DNA of 64,000 bases from Aurelia coerulea (Eukaryota > Cnidaria > Scyphozoa > Semaeostomeae > Ulmaridae), in the NCBI GenBank assembly GCA_039566865.1, contig CM076961.1, positions 7,773,501-7,837,500 of the forward strand, read 5' to 3'. This document shows, one piece after another, positions 11,559 through 22,857 of the stretch. Under the pieces are notes generated by a model that ran no database searches, was not told the origin of the DNA, and was given only the letters and a program-made list of their open reading frames with translations. The position numbers were made by a program, and so were the translations under genes. The first letter of the stretch is position 1. The number at the start of each line of letters is the position of its first letter.

Positions 11559-11820
11559 GGTAGGTAGGTAGGTAATCATATTTAACGTGGCTAGCCTGCG
11601 AAAGTCTGAGAGAGACTTATTTCCAGCAGGGGCCACGGATGTTTTACCATCAACCCGCCGCAGCTACCAGATTTCCCTCACATGGCTCTGGTCGACCCGG
11701 GCTAGAGTTACGGACAGCGACCAAACTGTCCAGCGCGGGATTCGAACCTCGGACGTTCTGACCTTTGGTTTACGAGTCAGTCGCCTTAACCACTCGGCCA
11801 CGCGCTCGGCCACGCGCCTA
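11559..11820 (-). mobile_element. tRNA-derived SINE with (CCTA)n tail
   Basis: About 262 bp present in copy C and absent from the matching site of copy D (about 17,506). Read on the minus strand it starts with a tRNA-like head: A box TGGCCGAGTGG, then GGTTAAGGCG, and B box GGTTCGAATCC. It continues as a tRNA-unrelated body and ends in a CCTA tetranucleotide tail. The first 14 bases, GCGCGTGGCCGA, are duplicated, giving two partial A boxes. The anticodon arm does not pair properly, so this is a SINE head rather than a functional tRNA. The head looks Ser/Thr-like. Transcription would be by RNA polymerase III from the internal boxes. Confidence 0.8.
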
Positions 11821-12247
11821 AATGTTCTCCCACCCAGATTACTCATCTGTTTTGCGTGGTGTGGTTATATGGAAGAAAAATTGATTTGTCGGTTGCTGCT
11901 TATACGCCGCAAAGAGTTTGCCGTGGTACAGGGCCGAAGCCAGTGGGGGGGGGGGCTGGGGGCGGAGCGCCCCCAGGAGGCTCTTTGTCGGAAATTTCAC
12001 TCTACCTGTCGGATTTTTTTTGTGGTTACAGGCCCACATTTAGACGATTTTATTGGAAGAATGATGCATAAACCATGAATTTATTGATTTTCGAGCATAA
12101 ATTCTGACATGAATTTTGAATCTACAGCATATCCCTGCTTTATATTCACTAATTTTGAAGGCTCCAGCATTGAAACTGGAAAATAATTCCAAAATTTAGC
12201 CATTATAGGAGAACATCAGTCTTTTCGTGCATGTTTCCGAAAATTGG

Positions 12248-12268
12248 GGTTGTTGTTGTTGTTGTTGA
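12248..12268. repeat. (GTT)n microsatellite
   Basis: A short run of GTT triplets, also present with variation at about 17,940 in copy D. Confidence 0.8.
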
Positions 12269-13603
12269 TTTTGGCGTCGGAAAATTTCAGTTCCTCGCCC
12301 CCCCAACCCCCCACCCCCCCCCTATGAATTCATGGCTGGTGTCGGGCGTGCCGTGGTAACACTGACATGAAAAGGAAATTGGAAGTCAACAAGACTGTTT
12401 CATATTGATGATTGTTGCAGTATTCGGTCGAAGATTTCCAAGGGCAAGGAATGTCTGTTCAGTTATGAAACTGCGTTTCTACAAACAACAATTAATCTAA
12501 TTGAAGCAGAGAGTAATTCTTCAAAGCTGCAGTATTTTTTGAAGCTTATTTTCTCAAGGCTCAGCATTGAAAGTCTTTTGGAAGTGACAAAGTGTTCTCC
12601 GCGAATGGATATAAAATCAAATTGCAGGATTATTTGGGATAGATTTCAAAATCTACTTTACTGGAAAATTTATGTTTCAGTTGGTGTTTATGATGTTATT
12701 GCAAACTTTGATATGAGTGTTGACGCAGTGAAAAAATCCCTTAGAAATTGTGAAGTAGCACAAAAACATTTCACATAAAAACATTGGTTTACTTTGACAG
12801 CACCAGAATATAGTTGCAGAAAATAACAAGAAATGAGCCTCAAAAGTTTCAACAAACAAATTTAAAAGTAAAGGGCAGTCCAACAATAACAAGAACGATA
12901 TTTTAGAGGCTGAAAGTTATTGACCTAGCAAATTTCAACTATATGATTACTATCATTTTCATGAACTTTGAAGTCAATTTCCTGTAAATGCGATTTTCGC
13001 GAAATCTGTGTAATGGATATATTTTTATTTTCCAAACCATAAGAGATATTTAAATGAAATTTGGTCAAACTGTTCGCGGAAGATGGGGCTTCAAAATGAA
13101 CTTCTGTTTTTACAATCGGCTAAACACAAGGGGATTAAGACCCTGATGTGTACATTTTTTCCATCAAAATTTAATCATACAAATGGGGATGGCAGGACGA
13201 TTCGCGACTCTAATGGAATGCTAGGACAATAACCTTGCAAATCAACATTGTTTCGGGGGTGAGGGGTTGTTTATACCTAATCGCTATGGTTGGAGCTGCG
13301 GATTGTCAAGAAAAGGCCTAAGTGTTCCAAGGACTTTTGGCAGGCAATGTACATACTTGCATGAAGTCCAGCTAATTTCAATGAGATAACTTTAATCAGT
13401 AGAGAATGAAAAATACTTTTCCGTGTACCATTTTTTGCAAAATTTCGGCTATTTTTGGTTGCTATGGCAACATGAAAGGTGCCATTTTGAATTTCTCAGT
13501 CAAAAAATCTTACAATCATGCCTATGTACCATCTCAACTTGGTTATATACCCATATTCATAGTAATTCTATGACCAGAATGATGCTACCTTAAGCCCCCA
13601 GGA

Positions 13604-13990
13604 GGCCTACTTAATTTCGGACCCTCCACAGGGGGGCATATTAGAGAGGGGGGTTATTATAGAGGGGGGGCTTATTCACAAAATCAAATGATAGGATACA
13701 GATGATAGCTTTTTAGATCATTTACACCGTATTTTGGGGATTCAACATACAATTTTACGAGTCAAATACATAAATTCGGCACAGTTTTATCTCAAACCAC
13801 ATCAGAACTACCATGCAAGCATTTCTAGGTCAATAAATGGGAACTCTTTGGTAGCCACAAGAATTTGATATAACAGGGGAGGGGGGCTTAATACAGAGGT
13901 GGCTTATTTCAATTTTGGCTCAGAGGGGAGGGGCTTATTAGAGAGGAGGGCTTAATAGAGAGGGGGGCTTAATACAGCTTTTACGGTAAG
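13604..13990. mobile_element. G-run 'GGGGCTTATTAGAGAGG' TIR element
   Basis: Both ends are rich in the phrase G(6-9)CTTATTAGAGAGG. The left end reads CTTAATTTCGGACC and the right end runs to CAGCTTTTACGGTAAG. Partial copies occur at 1-220, at 22,660-22,856 (cut by the LINE) and, in reverse orientation, at 40,641-42,214. No coding sequence. The exact target duplication is not visible because every Helitron copy carries it. Confidence 0.6.
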
Positions 13991-14466
13991 TATACAGTTA
14001 AGTTTTCAGGGTAATAGTTTATAAAGAGTGGAAAGAGCAATGCAAAATGAAAAAAGAAAAGGAAAAATAGATGACGTGTAGAGGTTGTGTACTAAGTTTG
14101 CAAAATAGAAAGCACAGCAGGGATATAATTCTAAACAAAACAACTGTTGTTCGTTCTCGCATCGGCTCCCTCATGCTTTAAATTTTCAAATAAATACAAC
14201 AGAGCCCATTGGAGAGTGGAATACGCCACAAACTGACTGCATTGATTTGTAACGCTAAATAGCTCTTCTTAACAAAGTATCAACATTTGGCCTTGGTGTT
14301 CAAAGATACTCCCAAATTATACTTATGTCCCTCTTCACCATTGTTCTTTTGAGACCGATGTATTATGGAATAAAAAAAATATGTATATATATATTTCATC
14401 CCTTTGTCACCGGCGCACTAAATTCAACTGTCCATACACCTGAATGACAAATACGACGGCGGGCCA

Positions 14467-14489
14467 GCGCGGCGCCGTAGGCGACGCGC
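14467..14489 (+). other. Helitron 3' hairpin, copy C
   Basis: Stem blocks GCGCG/CGCGC and CGCC/GGCG with a GTA loop and one G/A mismatch, then 11 bases ending in CTAG. The next base begins copy D. Confidence 0.88.
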
Positions 14490-16611
14490 GGCAAGCCTAG
14501 TCTATATTATTAAAACGTGAAGCGAATTTTGTGTGGCGTAAAACTCGAGCACCGTTGCGCTGATCCTCGCGAAACTTTCCAAATATCTTCGTCTTCCCTG
14601 TACGGGGTGCAATAGAGATTTTATTTTCACAAATTCGCCTCCAAATCAGGGTAAGGGGTGAATTCGGTGACATCAAAGGATTGGCGGAATCCCTTTCAGT
14701 TTTCTGTGTACAAGGGAATGATCTTTAGACATATCGCAATGGGCGGACCAATGATACATTGGAGCTGTGTCGTACTCCCACTTTTTCTTTTGAAAGGCAA
14801 GGGCAGAGTTTCATAGATCGGCTTCTTTTTCCAGCTAAAATATCGTTGGCTGGAGAGGAGACAACAGGGGAATTTTAATGGGGGCTTCCAATGAGAAAGG
14901 GAGATCATGCTAAGGTGCAAGGGACTGACATTCGAAGGTTCCTATTGCTCCACTGCTCCGGATTATACACTTTCAATAACGAAGCAGCAGTCATATCCTA
15001 TTGTTTGTGTGATTACAGTCGTGAGTCTGTCGTTCATTCAACCATAACAATTGAGCATTGTTAAATTTTGCAGCAATTAGAACAAGTTGATTGAATTTGA
15101 GTGTAGTCATTATTGTTTTAAGTATCCTTTCGAATGACGCATTGCAGAGCTTTTGTTCTGTCCAAAGACAACATCAGGCCTTTCACAGTTGACATCTGAT
15201 AAGACTTGTAACATCATCCCGTCTAAATGGACGCAACGCTTCGCTTCGCGCAGTTACAAAACATTCAAATTCAAGGAATCACGCCATAAGTCTAGGCCAA
15301 AGAAATCCAACAGAAAATATTATGGATTTCTTCTTTACCAAAGAAGGCTTCAGGGGGCGGCGGAGGGGGGGGGCAGCTCAAATTGGATCGCACATTTCTT
15401 CGCAGGGGCATAGAGCTAAAAGAAACGATCTTCTAACATTTCATTTGTTTTCAAATTGGTTCCATTCTCCAGAGATACCGCAGGCGGAGGCAGTAGAGGG
15501 GACATAAGGGCTATGAGGGTCATGTCTTACTCAGAGTTTCTCATTTAATTTCGCTCATCCTAGAGGAGGGGAACAGATATGCTCGCTACCACGGAGCGCT
15601 TCGAGGGGGGTCTCCAATGAAAGGGAATTTTATTCTAAACAGTTTGTGAATCGAACAAGGAATGGGCTTTTATGGTTGAGGGATGCGATAACGACTGACT
15701 GTTTCTTTCATTCGTTGATTAATCAAATTTAGAGGGGTATTGCCCTTTTGGAACGCTTTCATAAGGGAAATAGTTTTTACAATATGAAGGAAATTTTTTT
15801 AATACTATGGGTATGATCCTCTACTCTCCCTCTCTTTTTCCTTTAATCTTAGGACAAATTTTGATTTCGTCTCCCTATAATATCACAGTGATATATCACT
15901 GTTAATGCAGAAAGGTCTGAGCGGCCTACATTTAAAATCCCACTTTTTTGGAATGAGGAAGGTTGGTAAAGGAGCCATTGCGATGAATTGGAATGCTTTC
16001 AAGATGCCTGACGAAAACGAGGTTCGACCATGCGACATATCTTGAGCTCATGCAGAACACAGTTGCACAATTATGGTGGCTTAGGCCCAAGAGAATGCTC
16101 TGATACTCAGGGCACCCGGTGGCAAGATCACTTACGTGACGTCAAGAATTCCTGTTGATTCGTCATGTCAAAGGTTGAAAAATCGATGAGCCATCACATT
16201 TTAATCAGTGGTGCAACACTTGGGGACCTGCTTAAAATGATTGATAGGTAGGAAAGCCATTTATTGTTCCTTGCAATAGCACTCATACCTCTCCCCGGTA
16301 GCTCTGGTTGGCGTTGCTTTCTTCTCTGAGTTCTGAGTTTCATATTTGCTTTCACAGGCCGCAGAGGAGGGAAACAGATATTTCCACTATGAAATTTATT
16401 AATGCAGAACAATTTCTTCAAGAATTCAGGAGATGCAGTATTGAAACCTTTTTAGTTTAGTTAATGAAAAGTTGTACATAAGAAACTTCCATGATTGTTA
16501 TAATTCAAAAACTTCGTTTCGAAAGTCGGAGACGGTAAATTTAAGAACAAGAGTAGGTATGGGATCAATTTTAAGAACAAGTCCAGTCAAATTGAAAGTG
16601 AGAATCTTAGC

Positions 16612-17016
16612 ACGGGGGGGGGGAGTTCTTGGCAAAATTTGGGTAAGGGTCTGCCGCGAGCATCTTCAAAAGGGTACCGTAGGCTAGACTAATTTTTACG
16701 AAAATGGTACCCTTGGCTAGACCAATTTGACCATTGTCTGAACCAATTTTTACGAAAATGGTACCCTTGGCTAGACCAATTTTGACCATTTCCTCGACCA
16801 ATATTGTCATTTGTGCCAAATATGATATCATGACCGTATATCATGACCGTTCGCTGGACCAATATTGTTAAAAATAATACCCTTAGCTAGACCGTTGCTG
16901 GCCAAAATTGCAAAAGTATACCCTTGGCTAGACTAGTAGTCCGCAAAAGTATACCCTTGCTCGCGGCACATCCCCAGGAACCTTTACTATGGAAGAACCC
17001 CCCCCCCCCCCCCCAT
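16612..17016. mobile_element. G-rich iteron element with 10-bp TSD
   Basis: Inserted between direct repeats GAATCTTAGC (16,602-16,611 and 17,017-17,026); copy C has a single GAATCTTAGC at about 11,048. Ends are AYGGGGGGGGG inverted, followed by TTCTT and further in by GCCGCGAGCA on both arms. The middle is a set of iterons of about 33 bp built on CTAGACCAATTTTTACG and AATGGTACCCTTGG. A shorter copy with fewer iterons lies at 53,369-53,590. No coding capacity. The superfamily is unknown; a 9-10-bp duplication would be compatible with a Mutator-like element. Confidence 0.75.
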
Positions 17017-18587
17017 GAATCTTAGCTACAACAAAACCCAATTAAGCGTAGCTATTACAACACTGAGACACTTATTGGAATCACCGTGCAACATGCTATT
17101 AATGAAAGAGCCAAGATTGCAATGCTGTTTTTACAATTGGGACTTTAAAGCTCAAGTTTTCTGGTAACCAGTGCATCAAGAAAGATGGAAGTGATGTTTG
17201 ATAACTCAAAGTGCCAGTAAAGAAGAGAGAAAGACCTCTTCTACGGCTTCAGAATCTGGTCAAGAGTTTTCAAAGTGACGTAGGCCCTGCTTACGTGGCC
17301 CATCCCTCCAGAAGAGAAGAGGATCCACATTTTCCAAGAGCATAGCCCAGGCCTAAATCCGTCAGATAAACACATGAAAGATCATTTCCCTTCATAAACA
17401 TTGCAGAAACAAAGGTCTAGAGAGCAGGTCCCATTCAGGTAGAAATCAAGGTAGATTTGAAACTTAGAAATGAATCAAATGTTAAATGATGGATGTAAAA
17501 AGTTTGCCTAAATGTTCTTCCACCCAGATTACTCATCTGCTTTGCGTGGTGTGGTAATAGCATGGAAGAAAAATTGATTTGCCGGTTGCTGGTTATATGC
17601 CACAAAGAGTTTGCCGTGGTACAGGGCCGAAGTCAGTGGGGGGGGGGGGCTGGGCGCGGAGTGCCCCCAGGAGGCTCTTTGTCGGAAATTTCACTCTACC
17701 TGTCGGATTTTTTTGTGGTTACATGCCCACATTTAGACGATTTTATTGGAAGAACGATGCATAGACCATGAATTTATTGATTTTCGAGCATAAATTCTGA
17801 CATGAATTTGGAATCTACAGCATATCCCTGCTTTATATTCACTAATTTGAAGGCTCCAGCATTGAAACTGGAAAATAATCCAAAATTTAGCCATTAAAGG
17901 AGCACATCAGTCTTTTCGTGCATGTTTCCGAAAATTGGGGTTGTTGTTGTTGTTGCTGTTATTGATTTTGGCGTCGGAAAATTTTAGTTCCTCGCCCCCT
18001 GCCCTCTTATGAATTCATGGCTGGTGTCGGGCGTGCCGTGGTAACACTGACATGAAGAGGAAATTGAAAGTCAACAAGACTGTTTCATATTGATGATTGT
18101 TGCAGTATTTGGTCGAAGATTTCCAAGGGCAAGGAATGTCTGCTCAGTTATGAAACTGCGTTTCTACAAACAACAATTAATCTAATTGAAGCAAAGAGTA
18201 ATTCTTCGAAGCTGCAGTATTTTTTGAAGCTTATTTTTTCAAGGTTCAGCATTGAAAGTCTTTGGAAGTGACAAAGTGTTCTCCGCGAATGGATATAAAA
18301 TCAAATTGCAGGATTATTTGGGATAGATTTCAAAATCTACTTTTACTGGAAAATTTATGTTTCAGTTGGTGTTTATGATGTTATTGCAAACTTTGATATG
18401 AGTGTTGACGCAGTGAAAAAATCTATCTATATATATAAGGCATGAAGACGTTTATCCAATTAGCTTTCTTCTTTTGTCAACCATTGTCAATTTAACACGA
18501 CTCCATTGTAAGATAACAATAAATCATTGAATTTGAACAATCAATCTTTTCGATGTATGACCGGGAAATCAATCCTTTCATGTCCCA

Positions 18588-18772
18588 GGGGGGTACTCTG
18601 GGATAGGGGTGCTTGATGCAAAAATTAAAATTCTGCCCATTTGAAGTCTTCTTCCGCCCATGCACTTTCGATTGGAGCACTTCTTCCTATGCATTCCTAA
18701 TGAGATGATTCTTACGTCCCTGAATGCAGTCGACATTCTTTCATACTAACAAAATATACGGCAACCCCCCCC
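18588..18772. mobile_element. Decayed G-tract element fragment
   Basis: Begins CCAGGGGGGTACTCTGGGATAGGGGTGCT and ends near a long C-run. It shares its end phrase with the element at 28,497-28,796. No target duplication could be defined. Confidence 0.45.
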
Positions 18773-19190
18773 CCCCCCCCTCTAAACATTCAGATTCTAG
18801 CAACAATATTTGCGGGCCTATGGAAACTCGGCAACCTTCACCGGAGGCAAAAAAGTTTACAGGAATGGGAGGCAGATCTTAACGGGCACGACAAGTCTTT
18901 AGTAGATGACCCCAAATAAACATTATGCCATTGGATGTATGACAGGGTTAGTGAAGCAAAGAGATGTCAAATAAAACTGTAAGAAACTTGCCTTTGCGTC
19001 GAAACACCTCCATAAACTGAGCTCTGATATTTAACTTTCTTCTATCTCTCTCTTAAAGTCAACTTTTCTTTTCGAAATTTGGCTTGGTGTCCTCGAAGGT
19101 TCTTCAGCTTGGTACTCCATGCAAAATTCCGCATGTAATGGTATAGACAATAATTTTTCCTACATGCCTACTGCCATACGTGTTGAAAAT

Positions 19191-19976
19191 TGCATACTGG
19201 AAAAACCGGACCCTGTGACCCTAAGACCCCTATGACCCCTAGGACATTTAAGTACTGAGTTATGAAAGGACCCTTAACACAGAAGGGTCATCCCCTCTGC
19301 ATAAAGGCTATATGCTAATCAGGATGTTATATGCTAATCAGGTTACTTCTGTGATAATTGTTCAAATTTAATGCCAATACCGTTCATTGCAGCCTGGGGG
19401 AGGGTTAATACCCTTCAACAGACGTAGCATCAGTAAAAACAGCAAACACATTTCATTCTTTGAATAGTTGAACAAGGAATGTTTGATCCCCCGGCAATGG
19501 AAGCATTTCCACCCTTTATCAGTGCTCATACTGAAGAAAACAAATTATGAAAACCTTTGTGTTGAAAGTATGTAAACGACCTTTGTAGAATTACAGTATT
19601 CCTAATTTTAGACACAAAATGAAAGAGCCATTGTTGGCGACATAAAGGGTGGAAATTCTTCCATTGCCGGGGGATCAAACACTCCTTGTTCAACTATTCA
19701 AAGAATGAAATGTGTTTGTTGTTTGTACTGATGCTACGTCTGTTGAAGGGTATTAACCCCCCCCCCCCCCCAGGCTGCAATGAATGGTATTGACATTAAA
19801 TTTGAGCAATTATCGCACAAGTAACCTGATTAGCATATAGCATCCTGATTAGCATGTAGCCCTTATGCAGAGGGGATGATCCTTCGGTGTTAAGGGTCCT
19901 TTCAAAACTCAGTACTTTAAGGTCCTAGGGATCATAGGGGTCTTAGGGTCATAGGGTCCGGTTTTTCCAGTATGCC
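19191..19976. mobile_element. Mutator-like foldback element, 9-bp TSD
   Basis: Two arms of about 320 bp (19,192-19,515 and 19,650-19,976) are inverted copies of each other around a 135-bp loop. Outer ends are GCATACTGGAAAAACCGG and its complement. Flanks are GTTGAAAAT at 19,182-19,190 and 19,977-19,985. Long inverted repeats with a 9-bp duplication fit a non-autonomous Mutator-like element. The right arm has a 15-base C-run where the left has GGGGGAGGG. No coding sequence. Confidence 0.85.
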
Positions 19977-20467
19977 GTTGAAAATAAGCTATTACGAAAG
20001 AACTGCCTATCCTCAAATTACTGACAATGGGGATAATTTATGATTCGCGAAGCAGATTTTTCTAAGATCTGCAGAAGATAGGAGCCAATGAAATTTATTG
20101 GTTGGCAAGGGGATCAATTAGACGCCGTGATTTGCAGATCGTAATGAGATGCATTAAAAGATAAACAAGTTAAGAATTTTGTGATTTCCAGGGTCGAAAT
20201 TAACCGAAGTAAAATCTTCCTTTTACTAAAATTTAATTTCTCCCCTACCAGAAAATCAAGGTAAACAGGCTCAAAAAGGAATCTTATCTTTCACCAGTCA
20301 AATCATCCACAACTTAATTTGCAGCTAATACATTCTAAATCTCCGTTCTACTTCCATTATAAATCTCAATTCTATTTCCATTATAAATCTCATCTCATGA
20401 TGTGCAAATGTGTGGGGAATGGAAACGCCTCGCGACGGTGAGATGCCAGTAACCTAATAGAATAGAA

Positions 20468-20787
20468 ACTCGAGGAATTTTGGCCTCGAGTGTGGTGTCG
20501 GGGGAGCTGATTCCAGTACCCACTGGTGAGCCATGGAGGGAGCTGGGCCTCGACCTAGCCTGTCGGGAGATGGGCCTACATGCCAGGGGCTCTATCCTTA
20601 CCTATAAACGCGGTCCCCAACGAGGGAGATGGGCCTCGTGATTTTTTGCTGCGTGCATGCGGAGGAGATGGGCTCCGATTCGAAACACTGACTTTGGTGC
20701 GGGGGAGATAGGCCCCAACTCGAAATACTAAATTTGGGTTCCTACAGGAAACAGGAGCACATGGCAACTGTGGAGGATTTTGGCTCC
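20468..20787 (+). other. Array of stem-octaloop hairpins with covarying stems
   Basis: Eight short hairpins share an 8-base loop but differ in stem sequence. Loop GAGATGGG or close variants (GAGCTGGG, GAGATAGG, GAGCTGAT) sits at 20,504, 20,540, 20,567, 20,626, 20,665 and 20,705. AATTTTGG and GATTTTGG sit at 20,476 and 20,776. Stems are ACTCGAGG/CCTCGAGT, GAGG/CCTC, TGTcGG/CCtACA, ACGAGG/CCTCGT, CGGAG/CTCCG, GGGG/CCCC and GGAG/CTCC; the one at 20,501 is weak. Spacing is irregular (25-70 bases). Reading frame is not kept between units, so a peptide repeat is unlikely. I do not recognise this; it could be a captured structured RNA or a protein-binding array. Confidence 0.7.
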
Positions 20788-21329
20788 CAGCTTGTCACGA
20801 GGAACCATGAACGTTATTTTGATGTTAGACCATTTTCGAGTTTGTGTTTGAAGTGTTTTGTTTAAACAGGCACTTCACCGCCACAAATTGCTTCGCAATT
20901 CCCCACAAACGAGAGTAGCAGTAGGGCGTATGCTATTAAAACCACCTCCTTTTAAACGCGTAAAACAAGACTAATGATAATAATGATACAAATTATAAAC
21001 CAATAATAATAATAATGATAATAATTAAACGGAATGGAGGCTCATCAGGAGTTTTCGTATGCAAATATCAATTGTGAAAGACAAAACGGAACACCTAGTG
21101 CACAAAAGCATGGTTCTAGGAAGACCGGAATTCGAATTTCGCTAATTGTTTGGTTAATTTGTGTTCTGTTGTACCCGCCGGCCTTGGGGGGTGGGGTAGT
21201 GAGTATTTAGGCGCCAAAGATTAAGTACGACTGAGGCTAGCCTGGTTTTAAACAGATAATGCGAATGAAAAAAAATGGAGGATTATAGCAACTTTTCACG
21301 GGAAAGGTGAAATGGAAGATTCTGGTAAG

Positions 21330-21370
21330 ATGGCGGCTTCGGGTACGTCTCCGTGTCGAGATACACACAG
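21330..21370 (+). CDS. Candidate captured first coding exon
   Basis: ATG in the context TAAGATGGCGGC, a match to the YY1-type AAGATGGCGGC element often found at start codons of animal housekeeping genes. It is followed by 14 codons (reading MAASGTSPCRDTH) and a splice donor CAG|GTAAAT at 21,371. No later exon is visible inside the Helitron. It sits 400 bases from the 3' end of the Helitron, where captured host segments are commonly found. The parent gene is not recognised. It could be chance, because the exon is short. Confidence 0.45.
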
Positions 21371-21750
21371 GTAAATATAAACTATAAACAGCAAGCATGC
21401 ACTGATGCTACGATGCTCTGTCAGCGGGTTCTCTCCGAAGAAGAGGTGCGATTAATTACGATACGACCCCACCCGTTTCTTGCATCAGAAATCAGAGGAA
21501 ATTGTCCCTTTCCTCTGAGTTTCCAACTGAAAAATTGTCATGAAATTTTTATATTTTTTGCAGTATTTTAAACCTATCTGTTGCATCTTCAGCCGTCTCA
21601 AAGGCTACCGTATACGCCTAACTATGACGCAGTTTTGATATGTCGCATTTGATTAAATTTGATAAAATAATATGACACTCAAGTAGTCTGCTTTTACTCG
21701 ATATGTGATTTGCTACATCTAACAGCACTCCGCAGGAGCTAGGAATGTTG

Positions 21751-21773
21751 AAGCGCGAGCGAAGCTCGCGCTT
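21751..21773 (+). other. Helitron 3' hairpin, nested element
   Basis: Perfect 10-bp stem AAGCGCGAGC/GCTCGCGCTT with a GAA loop, then AACTTC and CTAG. Confidence 0.92.
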
Positions 21774-22857
21774 AACTTCCTAGTCCCTTAGAAATTGTGA
21801 AGTAACACAAAAACATTTCACATAAAAACTTTGGTTTACTTTGACAGCAGCAGAATATAGTTGCAGAAAATAACAAGAAATGAGCCTCAAAAGTTTCAAC
21901 AAACAAATTTAGCAGTAAATGGAAGTCCAACAATGACAAGAAAGAGATTTTAGAGGCTGAAAGTTATGGACCTAGCAAATTTCAACTATATGATTACTAC
22001 CATTTTCATGAACTTTGAAGTCAATTTCCTGGAAATGCGATTTTCGCAAAATCTGTGTAATGGATATATCTTTATTTTCCAAACCATAAGAGATATTTAA
22101 ATGAAATTTGGTCAAAATGTTCACGGAAGATGGGACTTCAAAATGAACTTCTGCTTTCAAAATCGGCTAAGCACAAGGGGATTAAGACCCTGATGTCTAA
22201 ATTTTTTCCATCAAAATTTAATCATACAAATGGGGATGGCAGGACTATTCGCGGCTCTAATGGAATGCTAGGACAATTACCTTGCAAATCAACATTGTTT
22301 CGGGGGTGAGGGGTTGTTTATACCTAACCGCTATGGTTGGAGCTGCGGATTGTCAAGAAATGGCCTAAGTGTTCCAAGGACTTTTGGCAGGCATTGTACA
22401 TACTTGCATGAAGTCCAGCTAATTTCAATGAGATAACTTTAATCAGTAGAGAATGAAAAATACTTTTCCGTGCACCATTTTTTGCAAAATTTCGGCTATT
22501 TTTGGTTGTTATGGCAACATGAAAGGTGCCATTTTGAATTTCTCAGTCCAAAAATCTTTCAATCATGCCTACGTACCATCTCAACTTGGTTATATACCCA
22601 TATTCATAGAAATTCTATGACCGGGATGATGCTACCTTAAGCCCCCAGGAGGCCCATTTAATTTCGGACCCTCCACAGGGGGGCATATTAGATAGGAGGC
22701 TTATTATAGAGGGGGGGCTTATTCACAAAATCAAATGATAGGATACAGATGATAGCTTTTTAGATCATTTACACCGTATTTTGCGGATTCAACATACAAT
22801 TTTACGAGTCAAATACATAAATTAGACACAGTTTTATCTCAAACCACATCAGAACTA

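Larger units (their letters stand above)
8562..14500 (+). mobile_element. Helitron copy C, complete
   Basis: Best-preserved full unit, 5.94 kb. It starts TCTATATTATTAAAACG at 8,562 and ends with the GC hairpin (14,467-14,489) and CTAG at 14,497-14,500. It is fused directly to the TC start of copy D. Non-autonomous: no Rep-helicase frame. It contains a 378-bp tandem duplication near its 5' end, a SINE at 11,559-11,820 and a G-run TIR element near 13,604-13,990. The 79-codon frame at 12,539-12,778 is broken by a one-base indel in copy D, so it is not coding. The interval 12,780-13,600 aligns with 21,784-22,640 of copy D and looks non-coding. Confidence 0.88.
18422..21783 (+). mobile_element. 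Nested canonical Helitron with captured DNA
   Basis: A 3.36-kb element with every Helitron hallmark: 5' TC (TCTATCTATATATATAAGG), a perfect 10-bp 3' hairpin at 21,751-21,773, CTAG at 21,780-21,783, and insertion between A and T without target duplication. The empty site is AAAAAATCCCTTAG in copy C near 12,735; here the same A-run and TCCCTTAG flank the insert. It is a different family from the host Helitron. It has no Rep-helicase. Cargo includes a Mutator-like foldback, a hairpin array, an (AAT/ATG)n stretch near 20,970-21,035 and a candidate exon 1. Confidence 0.92.

Noticed and set aside
11735..11820. tRNA gene on the minus strand
   Set aside because: A and B boxes are present, but the anticodon arm does not pair, the start is duplicated, and the sequence continues into a body with a CCTA tail; it is a SINE head.
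12539..12778. 79-codon conserved frame in Helitron copy C
   Set aside because: Copy D has a one-base deletion in the same stretch (AGTCTTTGG for AGTCTTTTGG), so the frame is not kept.
19191..19976. Natural hairpin RNA or microRNA precursor
   Set aside because: 9-bp target duplication and very long arms identify a transposon; small RNAs cannot be judged from sequence alone.
20565..20790. EMGL-type peptide repeat (GAG ATG GGC CTC)
   Set aside because: Neighbouring units are 25-71 bases apart and mostly change frame, so a repeated peptide is not encoded; the hairpin reading explains the pattern better.
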